A DNA stretch of 16,340 nucleotides from Oscillospiraceae bacterium (GTDB lineage: Bacteria > Bacillota_A > Clostridia > Oscillospirales > Oscillospiraceae): assembly GCA_015068175.1 (NCBI GenBank), contig SVLA01000029.1:1-16340 (forward strand), read 5' to 3'. Position numbers and translations under genes: made by a program. Position 1 is the stretch's first letter. Each line of letters starts with the position of its first letter. Below are positions 1 to 6,615 of the stretch, one piece after another. The notes under the pieces are model-generated. The model was not told the DNA's origin and did not search any database. It saw only the letters and a program-made list of their open reading frames with translations.

Positions 1-35
1 TCATTATTTCCTTTATTTTTCCCCAATACGTACCG

Positions 36-73
36 AACCCCTGTCTTGCCTAACGCAAAACAGGGGTTTTTCT
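36..73 (+). terminator. Rho-independent terminator of an upstream plus-strand gene
   Basis: Arms AACCCCTGT (36-44) and ACAGGGGTT (60-68) form a perfect 9-bp stem. An inner TTGC/GCAA helix closes the loop, and the stem runs into TTTTT (67-71). The T-run is only on the plus strand, so it should end a plus-strand transcript entering from outside the window. Bases 1-35 hold no recognisable gene. Confidence 0.75.
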
Positions 74-81
74 ACGGTCTG

Positions 82-114
82 CAATGGGCGCGTGCAAACG
101 CGCCCATTGTTTTG
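82..114. terminator. Perfect 11-bp hairpin between convergent transcripts
   Basis: CAATGGGCGCG (82-92), loop TGCAAA, CGCGCCCATTG (99-109). On the plus strand it is followed by TTTTGCTTTATTT. On the minus strand it lies 8 bases beyond the stop codon of the Sel1-like gene but has no clean T-run. It probably acts as a second plus-strand terminator and as a 3'-end hairpin for the minus-strand gene. Confidence 0.6.
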
Positions 115-116
115 CT

Positions 117-1358
117 TTATTTGTCCGTGTTTCCAAGCGCCGTGCGGTATTGTTCCAGGGCGTTGCGGATCCGCGCTGTGATCTCCGCCGGCTCGATCTC
201 GTCCATACCCGCTTCGCTTACGCGGTCAAAGTACCGCGCCACTTCCTCGTCGACCATGGCTTCAAAACTGAACAGGCCCAATTCTTCCACCCGCTGATCA
301 AATCCCGGATTGTAAATGTCATTGCGGAACAGTTTGGCAAGACCCCCGGCCGCCTCCCGGACACCGCTTCTGGCGGCCTTCAGGATATATTCCACACTTT
401 CAACCGGATGCCGCGGCGCATACACGGTACCATCCGCATCCTGGGGCAGGCCGAACAGATACAGATAGCCCAGGCCGTAATGTCCCTCGGCGACCCCCAG
501 GGAAATGGCTTTTTGGTAATAATTTTCCGCCTTTTTGTAAAAGTCCTTGTCCTCGCCCGTGTAACCCTGTGCAAATACCGGCGGTCTTTCATGGAAATAC
601 CATCCCAGCAGATACCAGGCATTGTCGTATCCGCCCTCAGCGCATTGGATCAGTCTCTGCTCGAAACCCGCCGCCAGCGGCCAGCGGCTAAAACCGTTGC
701 CCTCCCGAATGCTGCGCCAAATGATCATCCAGGACGATACTTCCTCCGTCGTCTGCGGGATCCATTTTTTTCCTTCGTACTCCGCAAATCCGATAGGCGC
801 TTCGTGCAAAAACGGATAGCTGTAGGGATATGGCGGTTCCGTGACCGGAGAGACCGGCGGCGCCTTGATCCCCGTTTTTTGTCTGGCCGCTTCCTCACCG
901 ATGCCCCGGAATACGTTCAAACCGTACCGCCCCGTGGGCAGAAGGTAGTATGTGCCGTCACTGTGGAACCCTTCTTCCATTTCGCGCCACTGTGGGTGGT
1001 GCTTCGGGATCCAATACTCAATACTGCCGTAAATACAGTCGGGATCATCGTCCGTAAAGATCCCGCCGCCGGCCAGCGCCAAATGGCAGTAACACTCTAT
1101 TTGATCGTGGTATTTTTTCGGGTCCCAGTTGGCATAGTAGTCCGCCAGTTTCCAGCTTGCGCTCTGCCTTCCGCCATCGGAAGCGGCCGTCAGCAGCGAC
1201 ACCACTTCCTCCCGGCTGCTGTAGCCCCGCTTTGCGATGTGGTACGCCATCATCTCCATCGCTTCAAGGTCACCGTTTTCCGCCGCTTCCCTGAGGCCAT
1301 TGATTTTTTCCGTGTGGTACTGTTCCCACTTCTCTCTTTCGCTTTCCCAGCCTGCCAT
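117..1358 (-). CDS. Sel1-like/TPR repeat protein
   Basis: This is a 413-residue protein with no signal peptide or membrane segment, so it is probably cytoplasmic. Sel1-like repeats are helical pairs that serve as protein-protein scaffolds. Here they are seen as an Ala/Gly-rich pattern at about residues 22-45, 57-75, 275-303 (AENYYQKAISLGVAEG followed by GLGYLYLFG) and 319-345. Between them, about residues 105-230 are rich in aromatic residues and prolines and do not look like a repeat; they may be a separate domain. The ATG at 1358 is chosen because GAGGTGG lies 6 bases upstream. The longer frame starting at 1394 would put that ribosome binding site inside the gene. The C-terminal half is more regular than the N-terminal half. 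It has no partner in an operon, so the specific role is unknown. The repeat assignment is from pattern recognition. Confidence 0.75.
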   Translation of the reverse strand: MAGWESEREKWEQYHTEKINGLREAAENGDLEAMEMMAYHIAKRGYSSREEVVSLLTAASDGGRQSASWKLADYYANWDPKKYHDQIECYCHLALAGGGIFTDDDPDCIYGSIEYWIPKHHPQWREMEEGFHSDGTYYLLPTGRYGLNVFRGIGEEAARQKTGIKAPPVSPVTEPPYPYSYPFLHEAPIGFAEYEGKKWIPQTTEEVSSWMIIWRSIREGNGFSRWPLAAGFEQRLIQCAEGGYDNAWYLLGWYFHERPPVFAQGYTGEDKDFYKKAENYYQKAISLGVAEGHYGLGYLYLFGLPQDADGTVYAPRHPVESVEYILKAARSGVREAAGGLAKLFRNDIYNPGFDQRVEELGLFSFEAMVDEEVARYFDRVSEAGMDEIEPAEITARIRNALEQYRTALGNTDK

Positions 1359-1416
1359 GTTTCCACCTCTTTCAAAATGATCCTGCTCAAACACAGATTC
1401 CCCAGCTCATACGATG

Positions 1417-1445
1417 ATCCTAACATAGTTCCTTTTGAAAAGCAA
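1417..1445 (-). promoter_or_regulatory. Candidate sigma-A promoter for the Sel1-like gene
   Basis: Read on the minus strand, TTGCTT (1445-1440) is followed after 17 bases by TAGGAT (1422-1417), about 60 bases before the ATG at 1358. Each hexamer matches consensus at 4 of 6 positions, so this is plausible but not strong. Confidence 0.4.
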
Positions 1446-1466
1446 GGATCACTCATCCGTATTATC

Positions 1467-1500
1467 AAAAACTGCTCCCCCAGCTCGGCAGAGCAGTTTT
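1467..1500 (-). terminator. Rho-independent terminator of nrdD
   Basis: On the minus strand AAAACTGCTC (1500-1491) pairs with GAGCAGTTTT (1477-1468) and continues into a T-run (five T in all, 1471-1467). It starts 10 bases after the nrdD stop codon, so it should insulate nrdD from the Sel1-like gene downstream. Confidence 0.85.
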
Positions 1501-1510
1501 CTTGCGTTCA

Positions 1511-3709
1511 TTACAGATGCAGCACCCGGTCCTTGATCTCCTGGGTCCTTCCCTGGTTCCAATACTGGGTACCAATGTAGCCGCAGGTCCGGCGGGCCAC
1601 ATTCATCTTGCTTTGATCGGTGTTGCCGCAGTTGGGGCACACCCAGATCAGCTTGCCATCGTCTTCCTGGATCTGGATCTCGCCGTCATAGCCGCAGCAC
1701 TGGCAGTAGTCGCTCTTGGTGTTCAGTTCTGCGTAGATGATATTCTCATACATGAACTTCATCAGCTCCAGCACCGCATCGATGTTCTGCTGCATATTGG
1801 GCACTTCCACATAGCTGATGGCGCCGCCGGGAGACAGATGCTGGAACTGGGCCTCAAAGCGCAGTTTGGTGAAGGCATCGATCTCTTCGGTCACATGGAC
1901 ATGGTAAGAATTGGTGATGTACCCCTTGTCCGTAATACCGGGCACGATGCCGAAGCGCTTCTGCAGGCATTTGGCAAACTTATAGGTAGTGGACTCCAGG
2001 GGGGTGCCGTACAGAGAGAAGTCGATATTGTGCTTTGCCTTCCACTTCTTGCAGGCCCCGTTCAGGGCATCCATGATCTCCAGGGCAAAGGGCGTTGCCT
2101 CGGGATCGGTGTGAGACTTGCCGGTCATGTACTTCACGCACTCATAAAGACCTGCATAGCCCAGAGAGATGGTGGAATAGCCGTTGAACAGCAGTTTGTC
2201 GATGGGTTCGCCCTTGGGCAGTCTGGCCAGGGCGCCGTACTGCCACAGAATGGGGGCCGCGTCGGACAGCGTACCCTTCAGCCGCTCATGGCGGCACAGC
2301 AGCGCCCTGTAGCACAGCTCCATACGCTCTTCCAGGATCTGCCAGAACTTGTCCTTGCTTCCGCCGGAGGACAGCGCCACATCCGGCAGATTGATGGTGA
2401 CCACGCCCTGGTTGAACCGGCCGTAATACTTGTGCTTGCCGGGCTCGTAGTTGCCGGCGTTGGCAATATTGCCGATACCGGCATCGGTGAACCGGTCAGG
2501 GGTCAGGAAGCTGCGGCAGCCCATGCACACATACACATCGCCCTTCAGCTCCAGCATCTTCTTCTCGGAGATGTAATCCGGCACCATCCGCTTGGCGGTG
2601 CATTCGGCAGCCAGCCGGGTCAGGTACCAATAGGGGCTGTCCTCGGTGATGTTGTCCGGCTCCAGCACATAGATCAGCTTAGGGAAAGCGGGGGTGATCC
2701 ATACGCCCTTCTCATTCTTCACGCCCTCATAGCGCTGGCGCAGGGTCTCCTCGATGATCATGGCCAGATCCTTTTTCTCCTGCTCATTGCGGGCCTCGTT
2801 GAGGTACATGAACACGGTGATAAAGGGTGCCTGACCGTTGGTGGTCATCAATGTCACCACCTGGTACTGGATGGTCTGCACGCCCTTGCGGACTTCCTCT
2901 CGGAGCCGCTCTTCCACCACCCTGGAGATGGATTCTTCATCGGCAGTTGCGCCCAGAATCTCCAATTCCTTTTCCACAGCCTTGTGGATCTTCTCACGGC
3001 TGACCTGAACAAAGGGCGCCAGATGGGTCAGGCTGATGGACTGACCGCCGTACTGATTGGATGCCACCTGGGCAATGATCTGGGTGGCGATGTTGCAGGC
3101 GGTGGAGAAGGAATGGGGCTTCTCAATGCAGGTGCCGGAGATGACGGTGCCGTTCTGCAGCATGTCCTCCAGGTTCACCAGATCGCAGTTGTGCATATGC
3201 TGGGCATAGTAGTCGGCGTCATGGAAATGGATGATGCCGGCCTCATGGGCATCCACGATCTCCTTGGGCAGCAGGATCCGGCTGGTGATGTCCTTGCTGA
3301 CTTCGCCGGCCATGTAGTCTCGCTGCACCGCATTGATGGTGGGGTTCTTGTTGGCGTTTTCCTGCTTGACTTCCTCGTTGTTGCACTCGATGAGGCTCAG
3401 GATCCGGTCATCGGTGGTGTTGGACTGGCGCAGCAGGCTGCGGGTGTAGCGGTAAGTGATGTAGCCCTTGGCCACTTCAAACGCGCCATGGGCCATGATG
3501 GCCTTCTCCACCAGGTCCTGGATCTCTTCCACGGAAGGACTGCGGCCCATCTCCTCGCAGGAGATCCGCACGCTTTCGGAAATGCGCCGGATCTGCAGCG
3601 GGGTCATGCGGGCGCTTTCTTCCACCGCTTCATTGGCCTTGGTGACGGCCATAACGATCTTTTCAATATCAAATACCACTTCAGAGCCGTTTCTCTTAAT
3701 GATCTTCAT
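1511..3709 (-). CDS. nrdD: Anaerobic (class III) ribonucleoside-triphosphate reductase
   Basis: NrdD reduces ribonucleoside triphosphates to deoxyribonucleotides under anoxic conditions using a glycyl radical. The protein has 732 residues, close to the family's usual length. Residues 1-92 form an ATP-cone allosteric domain (KRNGSEVVFD near the start). Active-site cysteines are visible at C175 (HMHNCDL) and C398 (CMGCRSF). A C-terminal zinc site is made of C669/C672 and C691/C694. The glycyl-radical loop is RRTCGYIG with G710, 22 residues from the end. The ATG at 3709 is chosen over frames starting at 3736 or 3733 because GGGAGG sits 8 bases upstream. The activating radical-SAM enzyme NrdG is usually encoded next to nrdD but is absent on both sides here, so it must lie elsewhere. 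Regulation is probably by NrdR (tandem boxes at 3795-3841), and the gene ends at its own terminator. Confidence 0.97.
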   Translation of the reverse strand: MKIIKRNGSEVVFDIEKIVMAVTKANEAVEESARMTPLQIRRISESVRISCEEMGRSPSVEEIQDLVEKAIMAHGAFEVAKGYITYRYTRSLLRQSNTTDDRILSLIECNNEEVKQENANKNPTINAVQRDYMAGEVSKDITSRILLPKEIVDAHEAGIIHFHDADYYAQHMHNCDLVNLEDMLQNGTVISGTCIEKPHSFSTACNIATQIIAQVASNQYGGQSISLTHLAPFVQVSREKIHKAVEKELEILGATADEESISRVVEERLREEVRKGVQTIQYQVVTLMTTNGQAPFITVFMYLNEARNEQEKKDLAMIIEETLRQRYEGVKNEKGVWITPAFPKLIYVLEPDNITEDSPYWYLTRLAAECTAKRMVPDYISEKKMLELKGDVYVCMGCRSFLTPDRFTDAGIGNIANAGNYEPGKHKYYGRFNQGVVTINLPDVALSSGGSKDKFWQILEERMELCYRALLCRHERLKGTLSDAAPILWQYGALARLPKGEPIDKLLFNGYSTISLGYAGLYECVKYMTGKSHTDPEATPFALEIMDALNGACKKWKAKHNIDFSLYGTPLESTTYKFAKCLQKRFGIVPGITDKGYITNSYHVHVTEEIDAFTKLRFEAQFQHLSPGGAISYVEVPNMQQNIDAVLELMKFMYENIIYAELNTKSDYCQCCGYDGEIQIQEDDGKLIWVCPNCGNTDQSKMNVARRTCGYIGTQYWNQGRTQEIKDRVLHL

Positions 3710-3758
3710 TCTCTTTTCCTCCCTTTCCCGCATCATTCTTTATGGCGGAGCAGTTCTC

Positions 3759-3786
3759 ATTATACTACATCTTGTGGTTTTTGCAA
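3759..3786 (-). promoter_or_regulatory. Sigma-A promoter of nrdD
   Basis: On the minus strand TTGCAA (3786-3781), 16 bases, then a perfect TATAAT (3764-3759), about 50 bases before the nrdD ATG. The NrdR boxes lie just upstream of the -35 hexamer. Confidence 0.75.
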
Positions 3787-3794
3787 GAGGTAAA

Positions 3795-3841
3795 TCACAA
3801 AATATTGAATATTTTCTATTTTCGACCACAATATATTGTGT
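3795..3841. promoter_or_regulatory. Tandem NrdR boxes upstream of nrdD
   Basis: Two 16-mers are visible: TCACAAAATATTGAAT (3795-3810) and CCACAATATATTGTGT (3826-3841). They match the known NrdR-box pattern ACACwATATmTwGTGT, and the second contains a perfect 14-bp palindrome CACAATATATTGTG. Their starts are 31 bases apart, about three helical turns, which is the spacing typical for NrdR pairs at ribonucleotide reductase promoters. The gene for NrdR itself is not in the window. Confidence 0.88.
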
Positions 3842-3911
3842 TTTCGTTATTTTCGTTTTTCCAGCACCCGGCGCAAAAGTTCCTCATTTTTGTCTTTTTT
3901 TAAATAATGGA

Positions 3912-3940
3912 TTGAAAATCGAGGCAGGATATAGTATAAT
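3912..3940 (+). promoter_or_regulatory. Sigma-A promoter of galM
   Basis: TTGAAA (3912-3917), 17 bases, TATAAT (3935-3940), about 70 bases before the galM ATG. With the nrdD promoter and NrdR boxes it accounts for most of the 300-base gap 3710-4009. The remaining AT-rich bases 3842-3911 show nothing I can name. Confidence 0.85.
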
Positions 3941-4009
3941 CCCCGCCAAAGGGCCCACCGCCATATTCCGCGGTCTTTCGCCCGGATCTTTCAAAAAGGA
4001 GCCGTTTCT

Positions 4010-5026
4010 ATGAAAACCTTCTTCGGCACCCTCCCCAGCGGAGAGACCGCCTCTTTATACACCATCCGCGCCGGCCGCCTTACCGCCACCGTCTCCGACT
4101 TCGGCGCCACCCTGATCAGCCTCCTGGTCCCCGACCGCAACGGTGTCTGCGCCGATGTGGTCCTGGGTTATGGGGACCCCAATGCCTACGCCGCCAGCGG
4201 CAGCGGCATGGGCGCCACCGTGGGCCGCAATGCCAACCGCCTCCAGGGTGCCGCATTCACCCTGAACGGTCAGGAATACCGCATGGATGCCAACGACAAC
4301 GGCAACAACCTCCACAGCGGTTTTGACCATTACCATAAGCGGCTCTGGACCGTGGCGGAGCATACCGAAAACGCCATCACCTTCGCCCTCCACAGCCCCC
4401 ACGGCGACCAGGGTTTCCCCGGCAATGCCGATGTACGGGTGGAGTACCGCCTGGACCCCGCCGGCGCCCTGCACATCACTTACGACGCCGTCAGCGACGA
4501 AGACACCGTGTTCAACCTGACCAACCACAGCTATTTCAACCTGGCCGGCCATGACTGCCCCGAAAAAGCCATGGAGCAGCTTCTGTCCCTCCCGGGCCGG
4601 TTCTTCACCGCCGCCGATGCCGAGAGCATCCCCACCGGCGAACTGCGCCCCGTGGCCGGCACCCCCATGGATTTCCGCGTCCCCAAACCCATCGGCCGGG
4701 ACATCAACGCCGACTATGACGCCTTGAACCTCCAGGGCGGCTATGACCACAACTGGGAAGTGTTCTGCAATCCCTGCGCCACCCTCACGGATCCCGATTC
4801 CGGCCGGACTATGGCGGTCTACACCGATTGCCCCGGCATCCAGTTCTACGCCGGCAATTATCTGGACGGTGAGACCGGCAAAGGCGGCGTCACCTACCCC
4901 AAGCGCAGCGGCATCTGCCTGGAGACCCAGTATTATCCCGATGCCATCCACCATCCCCAATGGCCCCAGCCCATCACCAAAGCCGGCCAGAAATACCACT
5001 CCGAGACCGTATTCAAATTCAATTGA
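4010..5026 (+). CDS. galM: Aldose 1-epimerase (mutarotase)
   Basis: It interconverts alpha and beta anomers of aldoses such as galactose and glucose in the cytoplasm, feeding the Leloir pathway. It has 338 residues, the normal length, with no signal peptide. Family signatures in order are GRNANR (72-77), LHSG with H102 (the usual form is LHGG), NHSYFNLAG with the catalytic acid H173, GYDH with D246, and LETQ with the catalytic base E305. These match the Arg/His/His/Asp/Glu set known from Lactococcus GalM. The start is supported by AAGGAG 8 bases upstream. It has its own promoter and a strong terminator, so it is a single-gene unit. No galK, galT or galE lies nearby, so true substrate preference cannot be read here. 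The Gly-to-Ser change after H102 is the only oddity. Confidence 0.95.
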   Translation: MKTFFGTLPSGETASLYTIRAGRLTATVSDFGATLISLLVPDRNGVCADVVLGYGDPNAYAASGSGMGATVGRNANRLQGAAFTLNGQEYRMDANDNGNNLHSGFDHYHKRLWTVAEHTENAITFALHSPHGDQGFPGNADVRVEYRLDPAGALHITYDAVSDEDTVFNLTNHSYFNLAGHDCPEKAMEQLLSLPGRFFTAADAESIPTGELRPVAGTPMDFRVPKPIGRDINADYDALNLQGGYDHNWEVFCNPCATLTDPDSGRTMAVYTDCPGIQFYAGNYLDGETGKGGVTYPKRSGICLETQYYPDAIHHPQWPQPITKAGQKYHSETVFKFN

Positions 5027-5033
5027 TCCTTTT

Positions 5034-5064
5034 GCAGGGCGCCCCGGCGGCGCCCTGCTTTTTT
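5034..5064 (+). terminator. Rho-independent terminator of galM
   Basis: Perfect 10-bp stem GCAGGGCGCC (5034-5043) / GGCGCCCTGC (5049-5058), 5-base loop, followed by TTTTTT. It starts 8 bases after the galM stop. Confidence 0.92.
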
Positions 5065-5106
5065 GCCGTTTTCCGCACCTTCCCGTCACCGACGCATAAA
5101 CTGTGT

Positions 5107-5127
5107 TTGTAAGCAGTATGCTTGCAA
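5107..5127. promoter_or_regulatory. Inverted repeat in the leader of the Cys-rich gene
   Basis: TTGTAAGCA-GTA-TGCTTGCAA is a 21-base near-palindrome with 8 of 9 arm pairs matching. It lies 8 bases before the GGAGG ribosome binding site. It may be an operator or a small 5'-UTR hairpin; no convincing sigma-A promoter was found beside it. Confidence 0.4.
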
Positions 5128-5147
5128 CTGTGATAGGAGGTATCACC

Positions 5148-5930
5148 ATGTCCCAAGAATGTCAGGACACCATGTCCATCCACGTCCGCAAGATCACGGA
5201 CTCCTGCCGTGACAAAGACTGCATTGAGGACCTGCGGGTATACCTGACCCGCTGTTCCCAAAATCTGCTGGATACCGCAACCAACGTCCGGGTCCGCCAC
5301 GCCGAACTGATCTATACCTACATCGATGTGGAGCCGGTCGCCTTCGACCGCCACCACTACTGCGTGGATGTCACCTTCTTCTACCGGATCCTGGCAGATG
5401 CCACCGTGGGCGCCGGCCGCCCCGTGGCCCTCCATGGCTGCGCCGTGTTCACCAAGCGGGCCGTCCTCTGCGGCGAGGACAGCAAGGCCCACATCTACCG
5501 CAGCGACACCCGCATCGACGGCCCCGACGGCATCACCCGCCACTACGCCAACCGACCCACCGCCGTGGTGGAAGTCCTGGATCCCATGGTCCTCAACTCC
5601 AAAGTCCGCGATCTCTGCGACAAACCCTGCGAAACGCCGGCCCTGCAGATCCCTGCCGCGGTCTGCGGTCTGTTCGACGACGAATTGCTGGTGACCCCGG
5701 AGCGGCGGCGCCTTTTCGTCAGCCTGGGCCAGTTCTCCATCATCCGCCTGGAGCGGGACGCCCAACTGGTGGTCCCCGTGGTGGATTACGCCCTGCCCAC
5801 CAAGGAATGCTGCGAAAACCCCGGCTGCGCCGAGGATCCCTGCGAGATGTTCTCCCGGATCCCCTTCCCCACCAAGCAGTTCACCCCCACCGGCTGCGAC
5901 GGCAACGCCGATTGCGGCTGTCACCAATGA
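5148..5930 (+). CDS. Conserved Cys-rich protein of unknown function
   Basis: A 260-residue protein of unknown function. It holds 17 cysteines (6.5%), with pairs or clusters at C20/C25, around residue 180 (LCDKPCE) and in the last 42 residues (ECCENPGCAEDPC, then CGCHQ at the end). There is no signal peptide or membrane segment. The middle section (residues about 50-150) is rich in beta-prone stretches such as AELIYTYIDVEP and VDVTFFYRIL. I recall similar unnamed proteins in anaerobic Clostridia that share the N-terminal pattern DSC-x3-DC-x2-DLRVY, and the pattern faintly resembles spore-coat-associated beta domains, but this is memory and not a search. The ATG at 5148 has GGAGGT 6 bases upstream, so an upstream in-frame start at 5103 is rejected. 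It could be a metal-binding or disulfide-crosslinked coat protein. Confidence 0.85.
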   Translation: MSQECQDTMSIHVRKITDSCRDKDCIEDLRVYLTRCSQNLLDTATNVRVRHAELIYTYIDVEPVAFDRHHYCVDVTFFYRILADATVGAGRPVALHGCAVFTKRAVLCGEDSKAHIYRSDTRIDGPDGITRHYANRPTAVVEVLDPMVLNSKVRDLCDKPCETPALQIPAAVCGLFDDELLVTPERRRLFVSLGQFSIIRLERDAQLVVPVVDYALPTKECCENPGCAEDPCEMFSRIPFPTKQFTPTGCDGNADCGCHQ

Positions 5931-5932
5931 GC

Positions 5933-5960
5933 AAAGCCGCCGGAGCGATCCGGCGGCTTT
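5933..5960. terminator. Bidirectional terminator hairpin
   Basis: AAAGCCGCCGG (5933-5943), 6-base loop, CCGGCGGCTTT (5950-5960), an 11-bp perfect stem. It starts 2 bases after the stop of the Cys-rich gene and 6 bases after the stop of the minus-strand micro-protein. The T-tail is short (TTT) in both directions. Confidence 0.75.
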
Positions 5961-5966
5961 CCCATA

Positions 5967-6098
5967 CTATTGTGCCCCATCATCCACAGCAACCACCGCC
6001 GTGGGCTCCGGGCCTCCTTCCGCGGCCCCATCCATGAGCCGGACGATCCATAATCCCATCAGCAGCGCCGCCGCCCACAGTAAGCACATCAGCCGCAT
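5967..6098 (-). CDS. 43-residue single-span membrane micro-protein
   Basis: A small frame starting with ATG at 6098 encodes 43 residues. Residues 1-22 (MRLMCLLWAAALLMGLWIVR and on) form one hydrophobic helix. A soluble acidic tail follows (EGGPEP, then VAVDDGAQ). It has an AAGGGGG ribosome binding site 8 bases upstream, a promoter at 6130-6159, and a hairpin terminator right after the TAG stop. That complete gene structure is the argument for it being real. A different overlapping minus-strand frame (5980-6171) reads as low-complexity Gly/His and is less credible. The function is unknown; it may be a regulator of a membrane partner or a simple small membrane protein. It is too short for family recognition. 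Confidence 0.5.
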   Translation of the reverse strand: MRLMCLLWAAALLMGLWIVRLMDGAAEGGPEPTAVVAVDDGAQ

Positions 6099-6129
6099 GT
6101 ACCCATCCCCCTTTTCCGTACTGATGGGC

Positions 6130-6159
6130 ATTATAAAAAAAGATCCATGGCCGTTTCAA
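6130..6159 (-). promoter_or_regulatory. Promoter for the micro-protein, inside the arsR terminator
   Basis: On the minus strand TTGAAA (6159-6154), 18 bases, TATAAT (6135-6130), 32 bases before the ATG at 6098. The -35 hexamer and spacer lie within the hairpin and T-run of the preceding arsR terminator. Confidence 0.55.
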
Positions 6160-6178
6160 GGGAAACGTCATGGATCTT
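6135..6178 (-). terminator. Rho-independent terminator of the ArsR-family gene
   Basis: Minus strand: AAGATCCATG (6178-6169), inner CGTTTC/GAAACG helix, CATGGATCTT (6149-6140), continuing into a run of seven T (6141-6135). It lies 25 bases downstream of the arsR stop. Confidence 0.85.
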
Positions 6179-6203
6179 GTAGGCTGAAAAAATAAAAGGC
6201 CCT

Positions 6204-6497
6204 TTACTCCAGCACGTGCTCCAGGCCCATCTCCAAAATGGTCCGCACATGGTCATCGGCCAGGGAGTACAGCACACTCTTACCCTCCCGGCGATACTTG
6301 ATCAGATGCATCTGCTTCAGGATCCGAAGCTGGTGGGAGACAGCGCTCTGGGACAACTCCACAGCCTCCGCAATATGGCTGACACACCGTTCCTGCCCCT
6401 GCAGATGGGACAAGATACGCACCCGGGTCGGATCCCCGAAGGCCTTAAAAAGCTCCGCAATAGCCTCTACGGTCTCAACATCCGGCATCACGCCCAT
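6204..6497 (-). CDS. ArsR/SmtB-family metal-sensing repressor
   Basis: A 97-residue winged-helix repressor. Proteins of this family bind DNA as dimers and let go when a metal binds. The DNA-reading helix is seen as LSQSAVSHQLRIL (48-60). The last helix carries D81-x-H83-x10-H94-x2-E97, exactly the spacing of the alpha-5 zinc site in SmtB (D104, H106, H117, E120). E97 is the last residue. The other classical site (ELCVC in ArsR/CadC) is reduced to C38 in ERCVSH. A zinc or cobalt sensor is therefore the best guess. The start has AGGAGG 8 bases upstream. It is an orphan: no metal transporter or efflux ATPase is adjacent, and the divergent neighbour is a lipoprotein gene. I found no clear 12-2-12 ArsR operator. 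Confidence 0.93.
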   Translation of the reverse strand: MGVMPDVETVEAIAELFKAFGDPTRVRILSHLQGQERCVSHIAEAVELSQSAVSHQLRILKQMHLIKYRREGKSVLYSLADDHVRTILEMGLEHVLE

Positions 6498-6524
6498 TGC
6501 TCTCCCTCCTCTGTCTTTTTTTCT

Positions 6525-6553
6525 ATTCTAACCGAAAATCACCCAACTTGCAA
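6525..6553 (-). promoter_or_regulatory. Sigma-A promoter of the ArsR-family gene
   Basis: Minus strand: TTGCAA (6553-6548), 17 bases, TAGAAT (6530-6525), 28 bases before the ATG at 6497. Confidence 0.6.
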
Positions 6554-6615
6554 CCTAAAATTTCCGTGTATGGTCCGCCGAAAACTGCATATTCTAAAAC
6601 CCGGAGGGATGCCAA

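Noticed and set aside
1502..3793. Very long open frame on the plus strand opposite nrdD
   Set aside because: It mirrors the codon structure of nrdD, gives a Gly/Leu/His-rich peptide without domain logic, and has no ribosome binding site. It is a shadow of a GC-rich gene.
4055..5927. Minus-strand frames opposite galM and the Cys-rich gene
   Set aside because: Gly/Val/Ala-rich mirror peptides of strongly coding plus-strand genes.
5980..6171. 63-residue minus-strand frame overlapping the micro-protein
   Set aside because: Its ATG lies within the arsR terminator hairpin, upstream of the promoter's -10 box, and the peptide is low-complexity Gly/His.
6498..6615. ArsR-type operator between the sensor and the lipoprotein gene
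   Set aside because: I looked for a 12-2-12 inverted repeat of the TGAAC/GTTCA kind and saw none.
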